From the NCBI RefSeq assembly GCF_001422925.1, contig NZ_LMNI01000010.1:602778-666777 (forward strand): 64,000 nucleotides of DNA, in the 5' to 3' direction. The stretch comes from Microbacterium sp. Leaf288 (lineage in GTDB: Bacteria > Actinomycetota > Actinomycetes > Actinomycetales > Microbacteriaceae). Below the pieces are notes generated by a model, which saw only the letters and a program-made list of their open reading frames with translations, did no database searches and was not told where the DNA came from. A program made the position numbers and the translations under genes. Shown one piece after another: positions 17,843 to 26,817 of the stretch; the first letter of the stretch is position 1; every line of letters starts with the position of its first letter.

Positions 17843-18961
17843 TCACAGCAGGTCGAGTCCGCGGGCGAACTCGCGCACCCGCTCGGCCATCACGGCGGGC
17901 ACCTCGGCGATCGCGAAGTGCCCGCCCTCGTCGAGCCGCTCGAATGCGCGCAGGTCGCGGTAGAAGCGTCGCGCCAGCGATTCGGGATAGTCGCCTTCGT
18001 GGCGCTGGATGTGTACGGATGCCGGAACCCCGACGGGCGGCATCTCGTCGGGCTGGTCGGCGCCCTCGTAATACGGCCGGAACGATGTGCCGATGCTCTG
18101 GGTCGTCCAGTAGATCATCGCCTCGGTCAGGATGCGGTCGCGAGAGATCCGTCGCTCGACCGCGCGCGGGTCCGCTTGTGGAGTGTCGCTCCACTCCACG
18201 AGCTTCTCGGTCAGCCAGGCGAGCAGACCCGCCGGTGAGTCGTTGAGGGCGGCCGCGAGCGTATCGGGCCGGGTCGCCTGCACGTGCCCGTAGGCGCCGT
18301 TGGTGCCACCCCATTGCTCGAGGCGCGTGAAGAAGGCGACCTCGTCAGGGGCGGTGAGCAGCTCGCGCTCGGCCATGGCGGGGAAGTGCGAGTGGGTGAC
18401 GACGACACCCGACACCGCCTCCGGGTACGATCCCGCGATCAGGTCGTTGACGTTAGCCGACACATCCTCGCCGTAGGTCAGGTAGGTCCGATAGCCGAGC
18501 ACGTCGGTCATGAGGACATGCATCGTCGCGGCGAGCCGGGTCTCGGTCATCGGGCCTTCGGCGTAGGCGGACGAGTACGCGAAGCCGGGGAAGCTCGGCA
18601 CCACGACGTGGAAGTCCGGCAGCAGATCCGCGAAGTCGAGCTGCAGCGCGAACGTGTGCGGCCAGCCGTGCATCACCAGGAGCGCGGGCGCGTCGTCACG
18701 CGCGGAGCGCAGATGCGCGAAATGGATCGTCGTGTCGCCGACGTCGGCGAGGAACTGCGCATGCGCGTTCAGCCACGCCTCGCGCGCCCGCCAGTCCCAG
18801 TCGCGCCACGCCGCGACGAGGGTGGCGAGATAGCCGGCGTTCATGCCCGAGGGCGGTCGCCGCGGCGATTCAGGAAGAGGCCGGAAGCGCTCGAGGCGGT
18901 CCTGCAGATCGGCGAGTGCGGCGTCGGGCACGTGGATCGAGAAGGGGCGAACGGTCGGCAT
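17843..18961 (-). CDS. Epoxide hydrolase family protein (alpha/beta hydrolase)
   Basis: Protein of 372 aa with the N-terminal epoxide hydrolase cap segment (PFSIHVPDAALADLQDRLER) and the alpha/beta hydrolase core. The oxyanion-hole motif HGWPHT is present, the nucleophile is the Asp in YGEDVSAN, and the catalytic His is in DEGGHFAIAE close to the C-terminus. The conserved WxxxxD/WRDWDWR region follows the cap. Hydrolysis of an epoxide to a diol is the family reaction; the substrate is not known. The ATG at 18961 is preferred because TAGCTT (18974-18969) lies 7 nt upstream; an in-frame ATG at 18991 would overlap the preceding gene. Confidence 0.87.
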   Translation of the reverse strand: MPTVRPFSIHVPDAALADLQDRLERFRPLPESPRRPPSGMNAGYLATLVAAWRDWDWRAREAWLNAHAQFLADVGDTTIHFAHLRSARDDAPALLVMHGWPHTFALQLDFADLLPDFHVVVPSFPGFAYSSAYAEGPMTETRLAATMHVLMTDVLGYRTYLTYGEDVSANVNDLIAGSYPEAVSGVVVTHSHFPAMAERELLTAPDEVAFFTRLEQWGGTNGAYGHVQATRPDTLAAALNDSPAGLLAWLTEKLVEWSDTPQADPRAVERRISRDRILTEAMIYWTTQSIGTSFRPYYEGADQPDEMPPVGVPASVHIQRHEGDYPESLARRFYRDLRAFERLDEGGHFAIAEVPAVMAERVREFARGLDLL

Positions 18962-18971
18962 GGGCCGAAAG

Positions 18972-19958
18972 CTACCCGGCCCTTCCGACACCGCCTGCCC
19001 GGATCGCGCCCATCAGCTCGCGGACGCGCACGAAGGTCGGCACCTCGACGTTCGCGAGGCCGGTGACGGTGGTCGCCGTCGGCGGATGGTGCCGGCTCAC
19101 CGCCACTACGCCGTGGTCACCGCCTGAGATGACGAGATCCTCGCCATCGAGCCACACGCCGCGGCCGTAGCCGAGGTCGTCGCCCGCGTCGGCGGTCACC
19201 CGCTCGGTGAGCAGCGCCACAAGCGAGGGAGCGATGATGCGCCCTGCCAGGAGCGCCGGCCAGAACCGGTGGAGATCGCCCACAGTGGAGTGCGCTCCCC
19301 CGTCGCCGGACCCGACGACCGGCAGTTCGAACACGTTGGTGCGGCCGTCATCCTTATAGCCGGTCGCGGTGCCCGGCGGGAGCAGATCGGAGCGGGGAAA
19401 GCCTGTTGATGTCATGCCGGCGGGCTCGAACACACGTGCCCGCACGAGGTCGGCGAACGGGGTGCCCGAGACGCGCTCGGCGATGATCGCGAGCACGACA
19501 TAGCCGCCGTTGCAGTATGAGAACCGTTCGCCCGCGCGGAACTTCGTCGGAAAGCCCTCGAGCATCGGCAGATAGGCGGGTGTGGAGTCCAGGCTCTGCA
19601 CCGGCACGCTGAGGGGCGCCAGCGCATCCACCTCCTCGTCGAGATAGTCCCCGATTCCCGACGTATGGCTCAGCAGGTGGTCGATCGTGACGTCGTCGGC
19701 GATGAGCGGCAGGTCGTCCTGGAGGATCTCACGCGCGGGGCTGTCCTGCCGCAGCAGACCGTCGCCGATGAGCGAGAGCGTGGCGACCGCGGTGAAGGTC
19801 TTCGTTCCGCTCGCGAGCCCGAATCGCGTCGCGGGGGTGTTCGGCGCACCCGCCGTGCGGTCGGCGAGCCCGACAGCCCACTCCCCCAGCACGTCGTCAC
19901 CACGACGCGCGCTGATGACGCCGCAGAAGCCCTCGAGGTCCGGTACGACATCGCCCAT
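18972..19958 (-). CDS. Serine hydrolase, beta-lactamase/class C PBP family
   Basis: Protein of 328 aa with the class C beta-lactamase fold. The catalytic SxxK is SGTK in GLASGTKTFTAVA near residue 50, followed by HLLSHTSGIGDYLD, and the second motif YxN is YCNGGY near 145. No signal peptide is visible at the N-terminus (MGDVVPDLEGFCGVIS), so it is probably a cytoplasmic esterase or peptidase instead of a true beta-lactamase. The ATG at 19958 is preceded by GGGAG. It lies 30 nt after clpX and 10 nt before the epoxide hydrolase gene. Its TAG stop is also the first half of that gene's putative -10. Confidence 0.86.
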   Translation of the reverse strand: MGDVVPDLEGFCGVISARRGDDVLGEWAVGLADRTAGAPNTPATRFGLASGTKTFTAVATLSLIGDGLLRQDSPAREILQDDLPLIADDVTIDHLLSHTSGIGDYLDEEVDALAPLSVPVQSLDSTPAYLPMLEGFPTKFRAGERFSYCNGGYVVLAIIAERVSGTPFADLVRARVFEPAGMTSTGFPRSDLLPPGTATGYKDDGRTNVFELPVVGSGDGGAHSTVGDLHRFWPALLAGRIIAPSLVALLTERVTADAGDDLGYGRGVWLDGEDLVISGGDHGVVAVSRHHPPTATTVTGLANVEVPTFVRVRELMGAIRAGGVGRAG

Positions 19959-19988
19959 GCGTGGGACTCCCGCGGTCGTGGAATCCGG

Positions 19989-21257
<1,269 letters not shown>

Positions 21258-21303
21258 GCCGCTCCTCCTCGTACGTCGGGGGCGAGCCCCCAGCTGTTCT
21301 CCG

Positions 21304-21309
21304 AGCCTA
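21304..21309 (-). promoter_or_regulatory. -10 element of clpX
   Basis: TAGGCT on the minus strand, about 46 nt before the clpX ATG and downstream of the clpP2 terminator hairpin. No canonical -35 is seen. Confidence 0.5.
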
Positions 21310-21396
21310 ATAGCTGACGCCGACATGCGGCGGCATTGCGACGCACGTTGTGGACGACCCGCGGTTCGCGGAGAGAGAACCCCTGCCGCACACGCG

Positions 21397-21434
21397 AGTG
21401 CCCCGCCGCCCGGTCATCCAGGCGGCGGGGCACT
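21397..21434 (-). terminator. Terminator of the clpP1-clpP2 operon
   Basis: Perfect 14-bp GC-rich stem (21397-21410 with 21421-21434) and a 10-nt loop, 18 nt after the clpP2 stop codon. Confidence 0.75.
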
Positions 21435-21452
21435 GAGCTCCGCGTGGAGCGA

Positions 21453-22130
21453 CTACTTCGTCAGGGCCTGCTGGCCGCGCTTGCGCGTGGTCAGCACCTG
21501 ATCGACGAGACCGTAGGTGACCGCCTCCTCCGCGGAGAGGATCTTGTCGCGATCGATGTCCTTGTTGACCTCGGCCTGCGTCTTGTTCGAGTGCTTCGCG
21601 AGCGTCTCCTCGAGCCAGGTCCGCATGCGCAGGATCTCGGCCGCCTGGATCTCGATGTCCGACGCCTGACCGTGGCCGGCCTCGCCGACGGCGGGCTGGT
21701 GGATGAGGATGCGGGCGTTCGGCAGCGCCAGGCGCTTGCCGGGTGCGCCGGCCGCGAGCAGCACGGCCGCAGCGGACGCCGCCTGGCCCAGCACGACCGT
21801 CTGGATCTGCGGCGACACGTACTGCATCGTGTCGTAGATCGCGGTCATCGCCGTGAACGAGCCACCGGGCGAGTTGATGTACATGATGATGTCGCGGTCG
21901 GGGTCCTGGGACTCGAGCACGAGCAGCTGGGCCATGACGTCATCTGCCGAGGCATCGTCGACCTGGACGCCCAGGAAGATGACGCGGTCCTCGAACAGCT
22001 TGTTGTACGGGTCCTGGCGCTTGTAGCCGTAGGCGGTGCGCTCCTCGAACTGCGGCAGGATGTAGCGGCTGCCGGGCATCTGGAGGCCCTGGGGCGCCAT
22101 CGGCGCTCCGCCGAAGGTGGGGGTCAGCAT
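21453..22130 (-). CDS. clpP2: ClpP2, proteolytic subunit
   Basis: Serine protease subunit of 225 aa. The catalytic triad is complete: S119 in GQAASAAA, H144 in ILIHQP, and D195 in DRDKILSAEEA. The N-terminus is longer than in ClpP1, with a Pro/Gly-rich MLTPTFGGAPMAPQG stretch. Actinobacteria usually form a mixed ClpP1-ClpP2 tetradecamer, so this subunit probably works with the upstream paralogue. The ATG at 22130 follows GAGAGAGAAC. The gap to clpP1 is 32 nt and the genes form one operon ended by the hairpin at 21397-21434. Confidence 0.96.
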   Translation of the reverse strand: MLTPTFGGAPMAPQGLQMPGSRYILPQFEERTAYGYKRQDPYNKLFEDRVIFLGVQVDDASADDVMAQLLVLESQDPDRDIIMYINSPGGSFTAMTAIYDTMQYVSPQIQTVVLGQAASAAAVLLAAGAPGKRLALPNARILIHQPAVGEAGHGQASDIEIQAAEILRMRTWLEETLAKHSNKTQAEVNKDIDRDKILSAEEAVTYGLVDQVLTTRKRGQQALTK

Positions 22131-22162
22131 TGCGAGTTCTCTCTCTTTCGCCTTCGGGTCGT

Positions 22163-22756
22163 TCAGTTCGAGGAGCCGGCGGTGCCGCCGCCGCCGATGA
22201 CGTCGCTCGCAGATTCGCGGATGTGGTCGACGAAGCCGTACTCCAGGGCTTCCTCGGCGCCGAACCAGCGGTCGCGGTCACCGTCGGCGTTGATCTGCTC
22301 GACCGACTTGCCGGTCTGCTTGGCGGTGATCTCGGCGAGGCGCTTCTTCATGTCGAGGATGAGCTGCGCCTGCGTCTGGATGTCGCTCGCGGTGCCGCCG
22401 AAGCCGCCGTGCGGCTGGTGGAGCAGGACGCGGGCGTTCGGCGTGATGTAGCGCTTGCCCTTCGTTCCCGCCGTGAGCAGGAGCTGGCCCATCGAGGCGG
22501 CCATGCCGATGCCGACCGTTACGATGTCGTTGGGCACGAACTGCATCGTGTCGTAGATCGCCATGCCCGCCGTGATCGAGCCACCGGGCGAGTTGATGTA
22601 GAGGTAGATGTCCTTCTCGGAGTCCTCTGCGGCGAGAAGCAGGATCTTCGCGCAGATCTCGTTGGCGTTGTCATCACGCACCTCCGACCCCAGCCAGATG
22701 ATGCGGTCCTTCAACAGCCGGTCGAAGACGCTGGTCGCGACAAGTGGTTCGGCCAT
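22163..22756 (-). CDS. clpP1: ClpP1, proteolytic subunit
   Basis: Serine protease subunit of 197 aa, standard for ClpP. The triad is S88 in GMAASMG, H113 in LLHQP and D162 in [10 protein letters not shown]. The conserved [18 protein letters not shown] follows the expected position. The ATG at 22756 has a strong ribosome-binding site AGGAG 7 nt upstream. It is the first gene of clpP1-clpP2 and lies about 160 nt downstream of tig, separated from it by an 18-bp hairpin. The C-terminal Gly/Ser-rich tail is not conserved in the family. Confidence 0.97.
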   Translation of the reverse strand: MAEPLVATSVFDRLLKDRIIWLGSEVRDDNANEICAKILLLAAEDSEKDIYLYINSPGGSITAGMAIYDTMQFVPNDIVTVGIGMAASMGQLLLTAGTKGKRYITPNARVLLHQPHGGFGGTASDIQTQAQLILDMKKRLAEITAKQTGKSVEQINADGDRDRWFGAEEALEYGFVDHIRESASDVIGGGGTAGSSN

Positions 22757-22846
22757 GTGTACTCCTGTTTCCTTGGGTCGCCATCGAATCTACCGGCGCC
22801 TCGCGAACGACCCGCCCGTGTTCGCCCTGGGCAGAGCGCGCAGAAG

Positions 22847-22886
22847 ACAGAAGAGGACGGATGCGGCGGCATCCGTCCTCTTCTGT
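22847..22886 (-). terminator. Terminator after tig
   Basis: Perfect 18-bp stem (22847-22864 with 22869-22886) and a 4-nt loop, starting 28 nt after the tig stop. It contains the GGATGC hexamer. No U-tract follows. Confidence 0.75.
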
Positions 22887-22913
22887 CAATCGGTCAGCCG
22901 ACCGAAACGCGTC

Positions 22914-24428
22914 TCACTCGGCGTCGGCGGCCTTCTTGGCCGGGGCCTTCTTGGCGGCCGGCTTCTTGGCGGGAGCCTTCTCCGCGGCCTCGGCGTCCTC
23001 CGCGGCAGCCTTCTTCGCGGCGGGCTTGCGCGCGGGGGCCTTCTTGGCGGGCTTCTCGGCGGCCTCGGCCTCTTCGGCCTCAATCACGGCGTCGGCGTCG
23101 GCTGCGGCATCCGCAATCTCCTCCGCCTCCTCGACGACCTCTTCCTCGTCCTCGGTGGCGACGAAGCCGCTGAGGTCGACGGGCTTGCCGTTCGTGTCGA
23201 CGACCTTGACCTTGCCGAGCGCGACGGCGAGAGCCTTGTTGCGGGCGACCTCGCCGACGATGGCGGGGAGCTGGTTGCCCTCCTGCAGCGCGTTCACGAA
23301 GTCCTGCGGTGCCATGCCGTACTGGGCGGCCGACTGCACGAGGTACTGCGTGAGCTCGTCCTGCGAGACCTGCACGTCGACCGTCTCGGCGATCTTGTCG
23401 AGCAGCATCTGCGTCTTGAACTGCTTCTCGCTCGCCTCGGCGACCTCGGCACGGTGGACGTCGTCCTCGAGACGGCCCTCGCCCTCGAGGTGGTTGTGCA
23501 CCTCGTCCTCGATGAGCTGCGGCGGGACGGGGATCTCGACCTGCTCGAGCAGCGTCTCGATCAGCTTGTCGCGAGCGGCGGAGCCCTGCGTGAAGGCGCC
23601 CTGCTGGCCGACGCGCTCCTTGAGGCTGTCGCGCAGCTCGGCGATCGTGTCGAACTCGCTCGCGATCTGGGCGAAGTCGTCGTCGGCCTCGGGCAGCTCG
23701 CGCTCCTTGACGGCCTTGACGGTCACCGAGACCTCGGCCTCGTCGCCGGCGTGGTCGCCGCCGACGAGCTTCGAGCGGAAGGTGGTGTCCTCACCGGCGG
23801 TGAGCGAGTCGATGGCCTCGTCGATGCCCTCGAGCAGCTCGCCCGAGCCGACCTCGTAGGAGACACCCTCGGCGCGGTCGATCTCGTTGCCGTCGATCGC
23901 GGCGACGAGGTCCAGCTCGACGAAGTCGCCGGTGGCGGCGGGACGGTCGACGGTCACGAGCGTGCCGAAGCGGGCGCGCAGGCGGTCGAGCTCCTCGTCG
24001 ATCGCGGCCTCGTCGACCTCGATCGCGTCGACCTCGACGGTCGTGCCCTCGAAGGACGGCAGGTCGAACTCGGGACGCACGTCGACCTCGACGGTGACCT
24101 CGAGGTCGCCCGAGAAGTCCTTCTCGTTCGGCCACGTGGTGACGTCGGCGGACGGACGGCCGAGCACGCGCAGCTCGTGGGCTGCGGCGGCCTCGCGGTA
24201 GAAGGTGTCGAGACCCTCGCTGACCGCGTGCTCGAGCACCGCGACACGACCGATGCGCTGATCGATGATCGGCGCGGGCACCTTGCCCTTGCGGAAGCCG
24301 GGGATCTGCACGTCCTGCGCGATGTGCTCGTACGCGTGCTTGATCGACGGCTTGAGCTCGTCGGGGCTGACCGTGATGTGCAGCTTGACCCGGGTGGGGC
24401 TGAGCTTCTCGACGGTGCTGTTCACCAT
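22914..24428 (-). CDS. tig: Trigger factor with Lys/Ala/Pro-rich tail
   Basis: Ribosome-bound chaperone and peptidyl-prolyl isomerase for nascent chains. The N-terminal ribosome-docking region includes [10 protein letters not shown] near residues 42-51, the standard signature. The FKBP-like domain covers about 160-245, and the helical substrate-cradle domain runs to about 425. A tail of about 75 residues follows: first very acidic ([12 protein letters not shown]), then repeats of the type [13 protein letters not shown], giving 504 aa against about 430-450 in many bacteria. Such tails resemble histone-like proteins and are seen in related genera. The ATG at 24428 has GAGGAG upstream. tRNA-Pro lies just upstream on the same strand. 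Confidence 0.96.
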   Translation of the reverse strand: MVNSTVEKLSPTRVKLHITVSPDELKPSIKHAYEHIAQDVQIPGFRKGKVPAPIIDQRIGRVAVLEHAVSEGLDTFYREAAAAHELRVLGRPSADVTTWPNEKDFSGDLEVTVEVDVRPEFDLPSFEGTTVEVDAIEVDEAAIDEELDRLRARFGTLVTVDRPAATGDFVELDLVAAIDGNEIDRAEGVSYEVGSGELLEGIDEAIDSLTAGEDTTFRSKLVGGDHAGDEAEVSVTVKAVKERELPEADDDFAQIASEFDTIAELRDSLKERVGQQGAFTQGSAARDKLIETLLEQVEIPVPPQLIEDEVHNHLEGEGRLEDDVHRAEVAEASEKQFKTQMLLDKIAETVDVQVSQDELTQYLVQSAAQYGMAPQDFVNALQEGNQLPAIVGEVARNKALAVALGKVKVVDTNGKPVDLSGFVATEDEEEVVEEAEEIADAAADADAVIEAEEAEAAEKPAKKAPARKPAAKKAAAEDAEAAEKAPAKKPAAKKAPAKKAADAE

Positions 24429-24509
24429 GCCTGTACTTCTCCTCTTTCCGGCCGCACGCGGCAGCGTGCGGTTGAAGGTCTGGGTTCGAAAATTCCGAGG
24501 GCCGTGATG

Positions 24510-24583
24510 TCGGGGCGACAGGATTTGAACCTGCGGCCTCCCGCTCCCAAAGCGGGCGCTCTACCAAGCTGAGCTACGCCCCG
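24510..24583 (-). tRNA. tRNA-Pro (anticodon UGG)
   Basis: Full cloverleaf of 74 nt including the discriminator base. The acceptor stem is CGGGGCG with its complement, the D arm is GCTC...GAGC, and the anticodon loop TTTGGGA gives UGG. The T loop is TTCAAAT. CCA is not encoded. It lies 81 nt upstream of tig on the same strand. Confidence 0.95.
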
Positions 24584-24658
24584 GGCGGGTTCGCACGCGT
24601 GCGTGCGCCTTTCGGCCCCGAGAAGTCTAGCCGACGCGCCCGCGACGTTCCTGCGCGC

Positions 24659-25036
24659 CTACATCTGCTCGACCCAACCCGCGCGCCAGTCGGGGGCCGG
24701 GAACGGCTTCGTCCAATACGCGGTCTCTTTCGAGATGAGTCCGTCGCGCAGCTCGAAGACGAACACCGTCTGGTAGGGATCGCCGTCACCGTAGTCCAGA
24801 TCAGCCTCCAGCACCCACAGGTCCCCGGCACCGGTGAGGCGGCGCGGCGAGATCGCAGGAAGCTGCGGAAATGCGCCGTAGATGGCGCGCCGGTTGTCTG
24901 CGCCCACGATGCGCTCGCCCGACTGCGGCCACTCGATGACGGCATCGTCGTGGAACACATCGTCCATGCCCGCGACATCGCCCGCATTGAGTGTGGCGAC
25001 GAGCGCCTCGACGACCTGTCTCCCCGTGCGTTCCAT
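24659..25036 (-). CDS. SnoaL/NTF2-like family protein
   Basis: Small cytoplasmic protein of 125 aa with the cone-like NTF2 fold pattern: helices at the start (TGRQVVEALVATLNAGDVAGMDDVF), then HDDAVIEWPQSGERIVG, and strands ending in VFVFELRDGLISKETAYWTKPF. This layout fits the SnoaL-like group, which includes limonene-epoxide hydrolases and polyketide cyclases as well as many proteins of unknown function. No activity can be assigned. The ATG at 25036 is chosen because earlier in-frame sequence crosses the tRNA-Gly gene on the other strand; no clear ribosome-binding site is visible. It stands alone between two tRNA genes. Confidence 0.75.
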   Translation of the reverse strand: MERTGRQVVEALVATLNAGDVAGMDDVFHDDAVIEWPQSGERIVGADNRRAIYGAFPQLPAISPRRLTGAGDLWVLEADLDYGDGDPYQTVFVFELRDGLISKETAYWTKPFPAPDWRAGWVEQM

Positions 25037-25135
25037 GACCGGCCCCTTCGCTCGGCCGCGCGTCTGGACAGCGGGTCGGAACGGGAAGGCCGTCGCGATG
25101 TAATACGATTGACCGGTGCCCGTCCGCGGGCGCAC

Positions 25136-25209
25136 GGGGATGTAGCTCAATGGTAGAGCCTCAGTCTTCCAAACTGATGGTGCGGGTTCGATTCCCGTCA
25201 TCCCCTCCA
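25136..25209 (+). tRNA. tRNA-Gly (anticodon UCC)
   Basis: Acceptor stem GGGGATG pairs with CATCCCC; the anticodon loop CTTCCAA gives UCC; the T loop is TTCGATT. The discriminator is U and CCA is encoded (25207-25209). TACGAT at 25104-25109 is a possible -10, and a hairpin with TTTT follows the gene. Confidence 0.95.
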
Positions 25210-25210
25210 G

Positions 25211-25255
25211 AAGCCCTTCCGCGGTCGGCCCCAGGCCGTCGACGGACGGGCTTTT
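25211..25255 (+). terminator. Intrinsic terminator of tRNA-Gly
   Basis: Stem AAGCCCTTCCG (25211-25221) with CGGACGGGCTT, one mismatch, ending in a run of four T. It begins 2 nt after the encoded CCA. Confidence 0.75.
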
Positions 25256-25357
25256 CCCATCTGCGCCGCACGAATCCCCTGCGCGCCCTACTGTTCCCGG
25301 GTCGCCCTCTCGCGGCACACTGGGTGTGGAACTGTTCCATGCCCTCCAGGAGCCGCG

Positions 25358-26263
25358 ATGAGCAGCCGTAAGCCGATTCCCGAGCCGGGTGAGCGCAAGC
25401 TCCCGCGGCGCCCTGCGTCGCAACTCGCCGAGAGGTGGACCCGCATCGACGGCGTCGACGTCTTCTACCGGGAGTCGCCGAATCCGACCAAGGACGAGCG
25501 CGTCATGGCGCACGTGCACGGCTTCGGACTCTCCGGCCGCTACCTGCTGCCGACGGCCGAGCGGCTCGCCGACGAGTTCCACACCTATGTCCCCGACCTT
25601 CCCGGATTCGGCCGCAGCGGCAAGCGCAAGGACATGCTCGACATCCCCGATCTCGCGCGTGCCGCGGTCGACTTCTTCGACGACCGCGGCGTCGAAAAGG
25701 CGACGCTCGTCGGCAACTCGATGGGCTGCCCCGTCATCATCGAGTTCGCGCACCGCTACCCCGAGCGCATCGACCGCGCGGTGCTGGTCTCGCCGGCGGG
25801 CGGACTGTTCAACCAGCCGCTGCGTCGGGCGATCAAGCAGCTCTCGCAGGATGCTCCGCGCGAGCCGGTGAAGATGGCGCGGGTCGCCGTGCCCGACTAC
25901 GTGCGCTTCGGCGTGCCGAGCACGATGAAGATGTTCCGCTCGCTCACGCAGTACCCGTCACTGCAGCGGCTGCTCGAGATGCGCATCCCCACGCTGGTCG
26001 TGCTGGGCCAGCGCGATCCGCTCCTTCCGCACGCGCACCGCGTCGACGAGATCGCCAGTCAGACCGACAGCCATGTGCTCGTCGTGATGCTCGAGGGCGC
26101 CGCCCACGCGATCAACTTCAGCCATCCGGGGCAGCTGGCCCACGTGATCCGTCACTTCATGGACGACCTGCCGATCGAGAACGATCCGGCCTGGCCCGGC
26201 CACGTGCGCCTGTACGAGGTGCACCGAGGCAAGCACCACCCGCCCGCGCAGCCGCGCGGCTGA
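25358..26263 (+). CDS. Alpha/beta hydrolase
   Basis: Hydrolase of 301 aa with the classical fold. HVHGFGLSGRYLLPTAERL carries the oxyanion-hole region, the nucleophile is S121 in VGNSMGC, the acid is the Asp in LGQRDPLLPH, and the catalytic His is in EGAAHAINFSHP. There is no signal peptide; the N-terminus is basic and Pro-rich. The ATG at 25358 has AGGAG 7 nt upstream. It is a single gene that converges on the carbonic-anhydrase-like gene, the two stop codons lying in a 7-bp inverted repeat. The substrate is unknown; related proteins are esterases and C-C hydrolases. Confidence 0.88.
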   Translation: MSSRKPIPEPGERKLPRRPASQLAERWTRIDGVDVFYRESPNPTKDERVMAHVHGFGLSGRYLLPTAERLADEFHTYVPDLPGFGRSGKRKDMLDIPDLARAAVDFFDDRGVEKATLVGNSMGCPVIIEFAHRYPERIDRAVLVSPAGGLFNQPLRRAIKQLSQDAPREPVKMARVAVPDYVRFGVPSTMKMFRSLTQYPSLQRLLEMRIPTLVVLGQRDPLLPHAHRVDEIASQTDSHVLVVMLEGAAHAINFSHPGQLAHVIRHFMDDLPIENDPAWPGHVRLYEVHRGKHHPPAQPRG

Positions 26264-26277
26264 CACCTCGCGCCGCC

Positions 26278-26817
26278 TCAGCCGAGGGGCGTCGCGTCGC
26301 GGTGCTCGTCGATGTGCGCGAGGTAATGCTCGGCGTTGCGGAGAAGCCCTGCCCGCTCCTGCGCGGTGAGCTCCCGGCGCACCTTCGCGGGCACACCCGC
26401 GACCAGGGATCCGTCGGGGATCTCGGAGCCCTCGAGCACGACCGCCCCACCGGCCACGAGGCATCCCGATCCGATCTTCGCGCCGTTGAGCACCACCGCG
26501 CCCATGCCGATGAGCGAGCCGTCGCCGATCGTGCAGCCGTGGACGACGGCGTTGTGGCCGACGGAGACGTTCTCGCCGATCACGACGGGCCTGCCGGCGT
26601 CCACGTGGACCGAGACGTTGTCTTGGAGGTTGCTGTTCGCCCCCACGGTGATGGTGTCGCCGTCGGCGCGGAGCACCGCGTTGTACCAGACGCTCGCACC
26701 GGGGCCGAGGGTCACGCCCCCGACGACACGTGCACCGGTGGCGACGAACGACGTGGGGTCGAGCGAGGGCGTCCTGCCCGCTGCGACGAGGACCGATGCT
26801 CCGGGTGCGACCGTCAT
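26278..26817 (-). CDS. Gamma-carbonic-anhydrase-like hexapeptide protein
   Basis: Left-handed beta-helix protein of 179 aa, built from hexapeptide repeats such as VVGGVTLGPGASVW, IGENVSVGHNAVVHG and IGDGSLIGMGAVV. The zinc-ligand His are present in NVSVHVDAG and VGHNAVVHGC, as in gamma carbonic anhydrases and PaaY/YrdA proteins. A C-terminal helical hairpin (ELTAQERAGLLRNAEHYLAHIDEH) is typical. The ATG at 26817 overlaps the stop of the acyltransferase gene by 4 nt (ATGA), so translation is coupled. Whether it is a carbonic anhydrase, a thioesterase or an acetyltransferase-like partner cannot be told from sequence. Confidence 0.88.
   Translation of the reverse strand: MTVAPGASVLVAAGRTPSLDPTSFVATGARVVGGVTLGPGASVWYNAVLRADGDTITVGANSNLQDNVSVHVDAGRPVVIGENVSVGHNAVVHGCTIGDGSLIGMGAVVLNGAKIGSGCLVAGGAVVLEGSEIPDGSLVAGVPAKVRRELTAQERAGLLRNAEHYLAHIDEHRDATPLG

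Noticed and set aside
22847..22886. Possible IS-end or CRISPR-like palindrome
   Set aside because: A single perfect stem after tig with no flanking duplications, transposase or further repeats; a terminator is the simpler reading.
22914..23100. Repetitive Lys/Ala codons at the 3' end of tig as a tandem DNA repeat
   Set aside because: The repeat is at the protein level, with varied codons; DNA copies are imperfect and in frame.
24659..25753. Longer reading frame extending the SnoaL-like protein upstream through the tRNA-Gly region
   Set aside because: The extension runs antisense across tRNA-Gly and into the alpha/beta hydrolase gene; only the last 125 codons look like a protein family.
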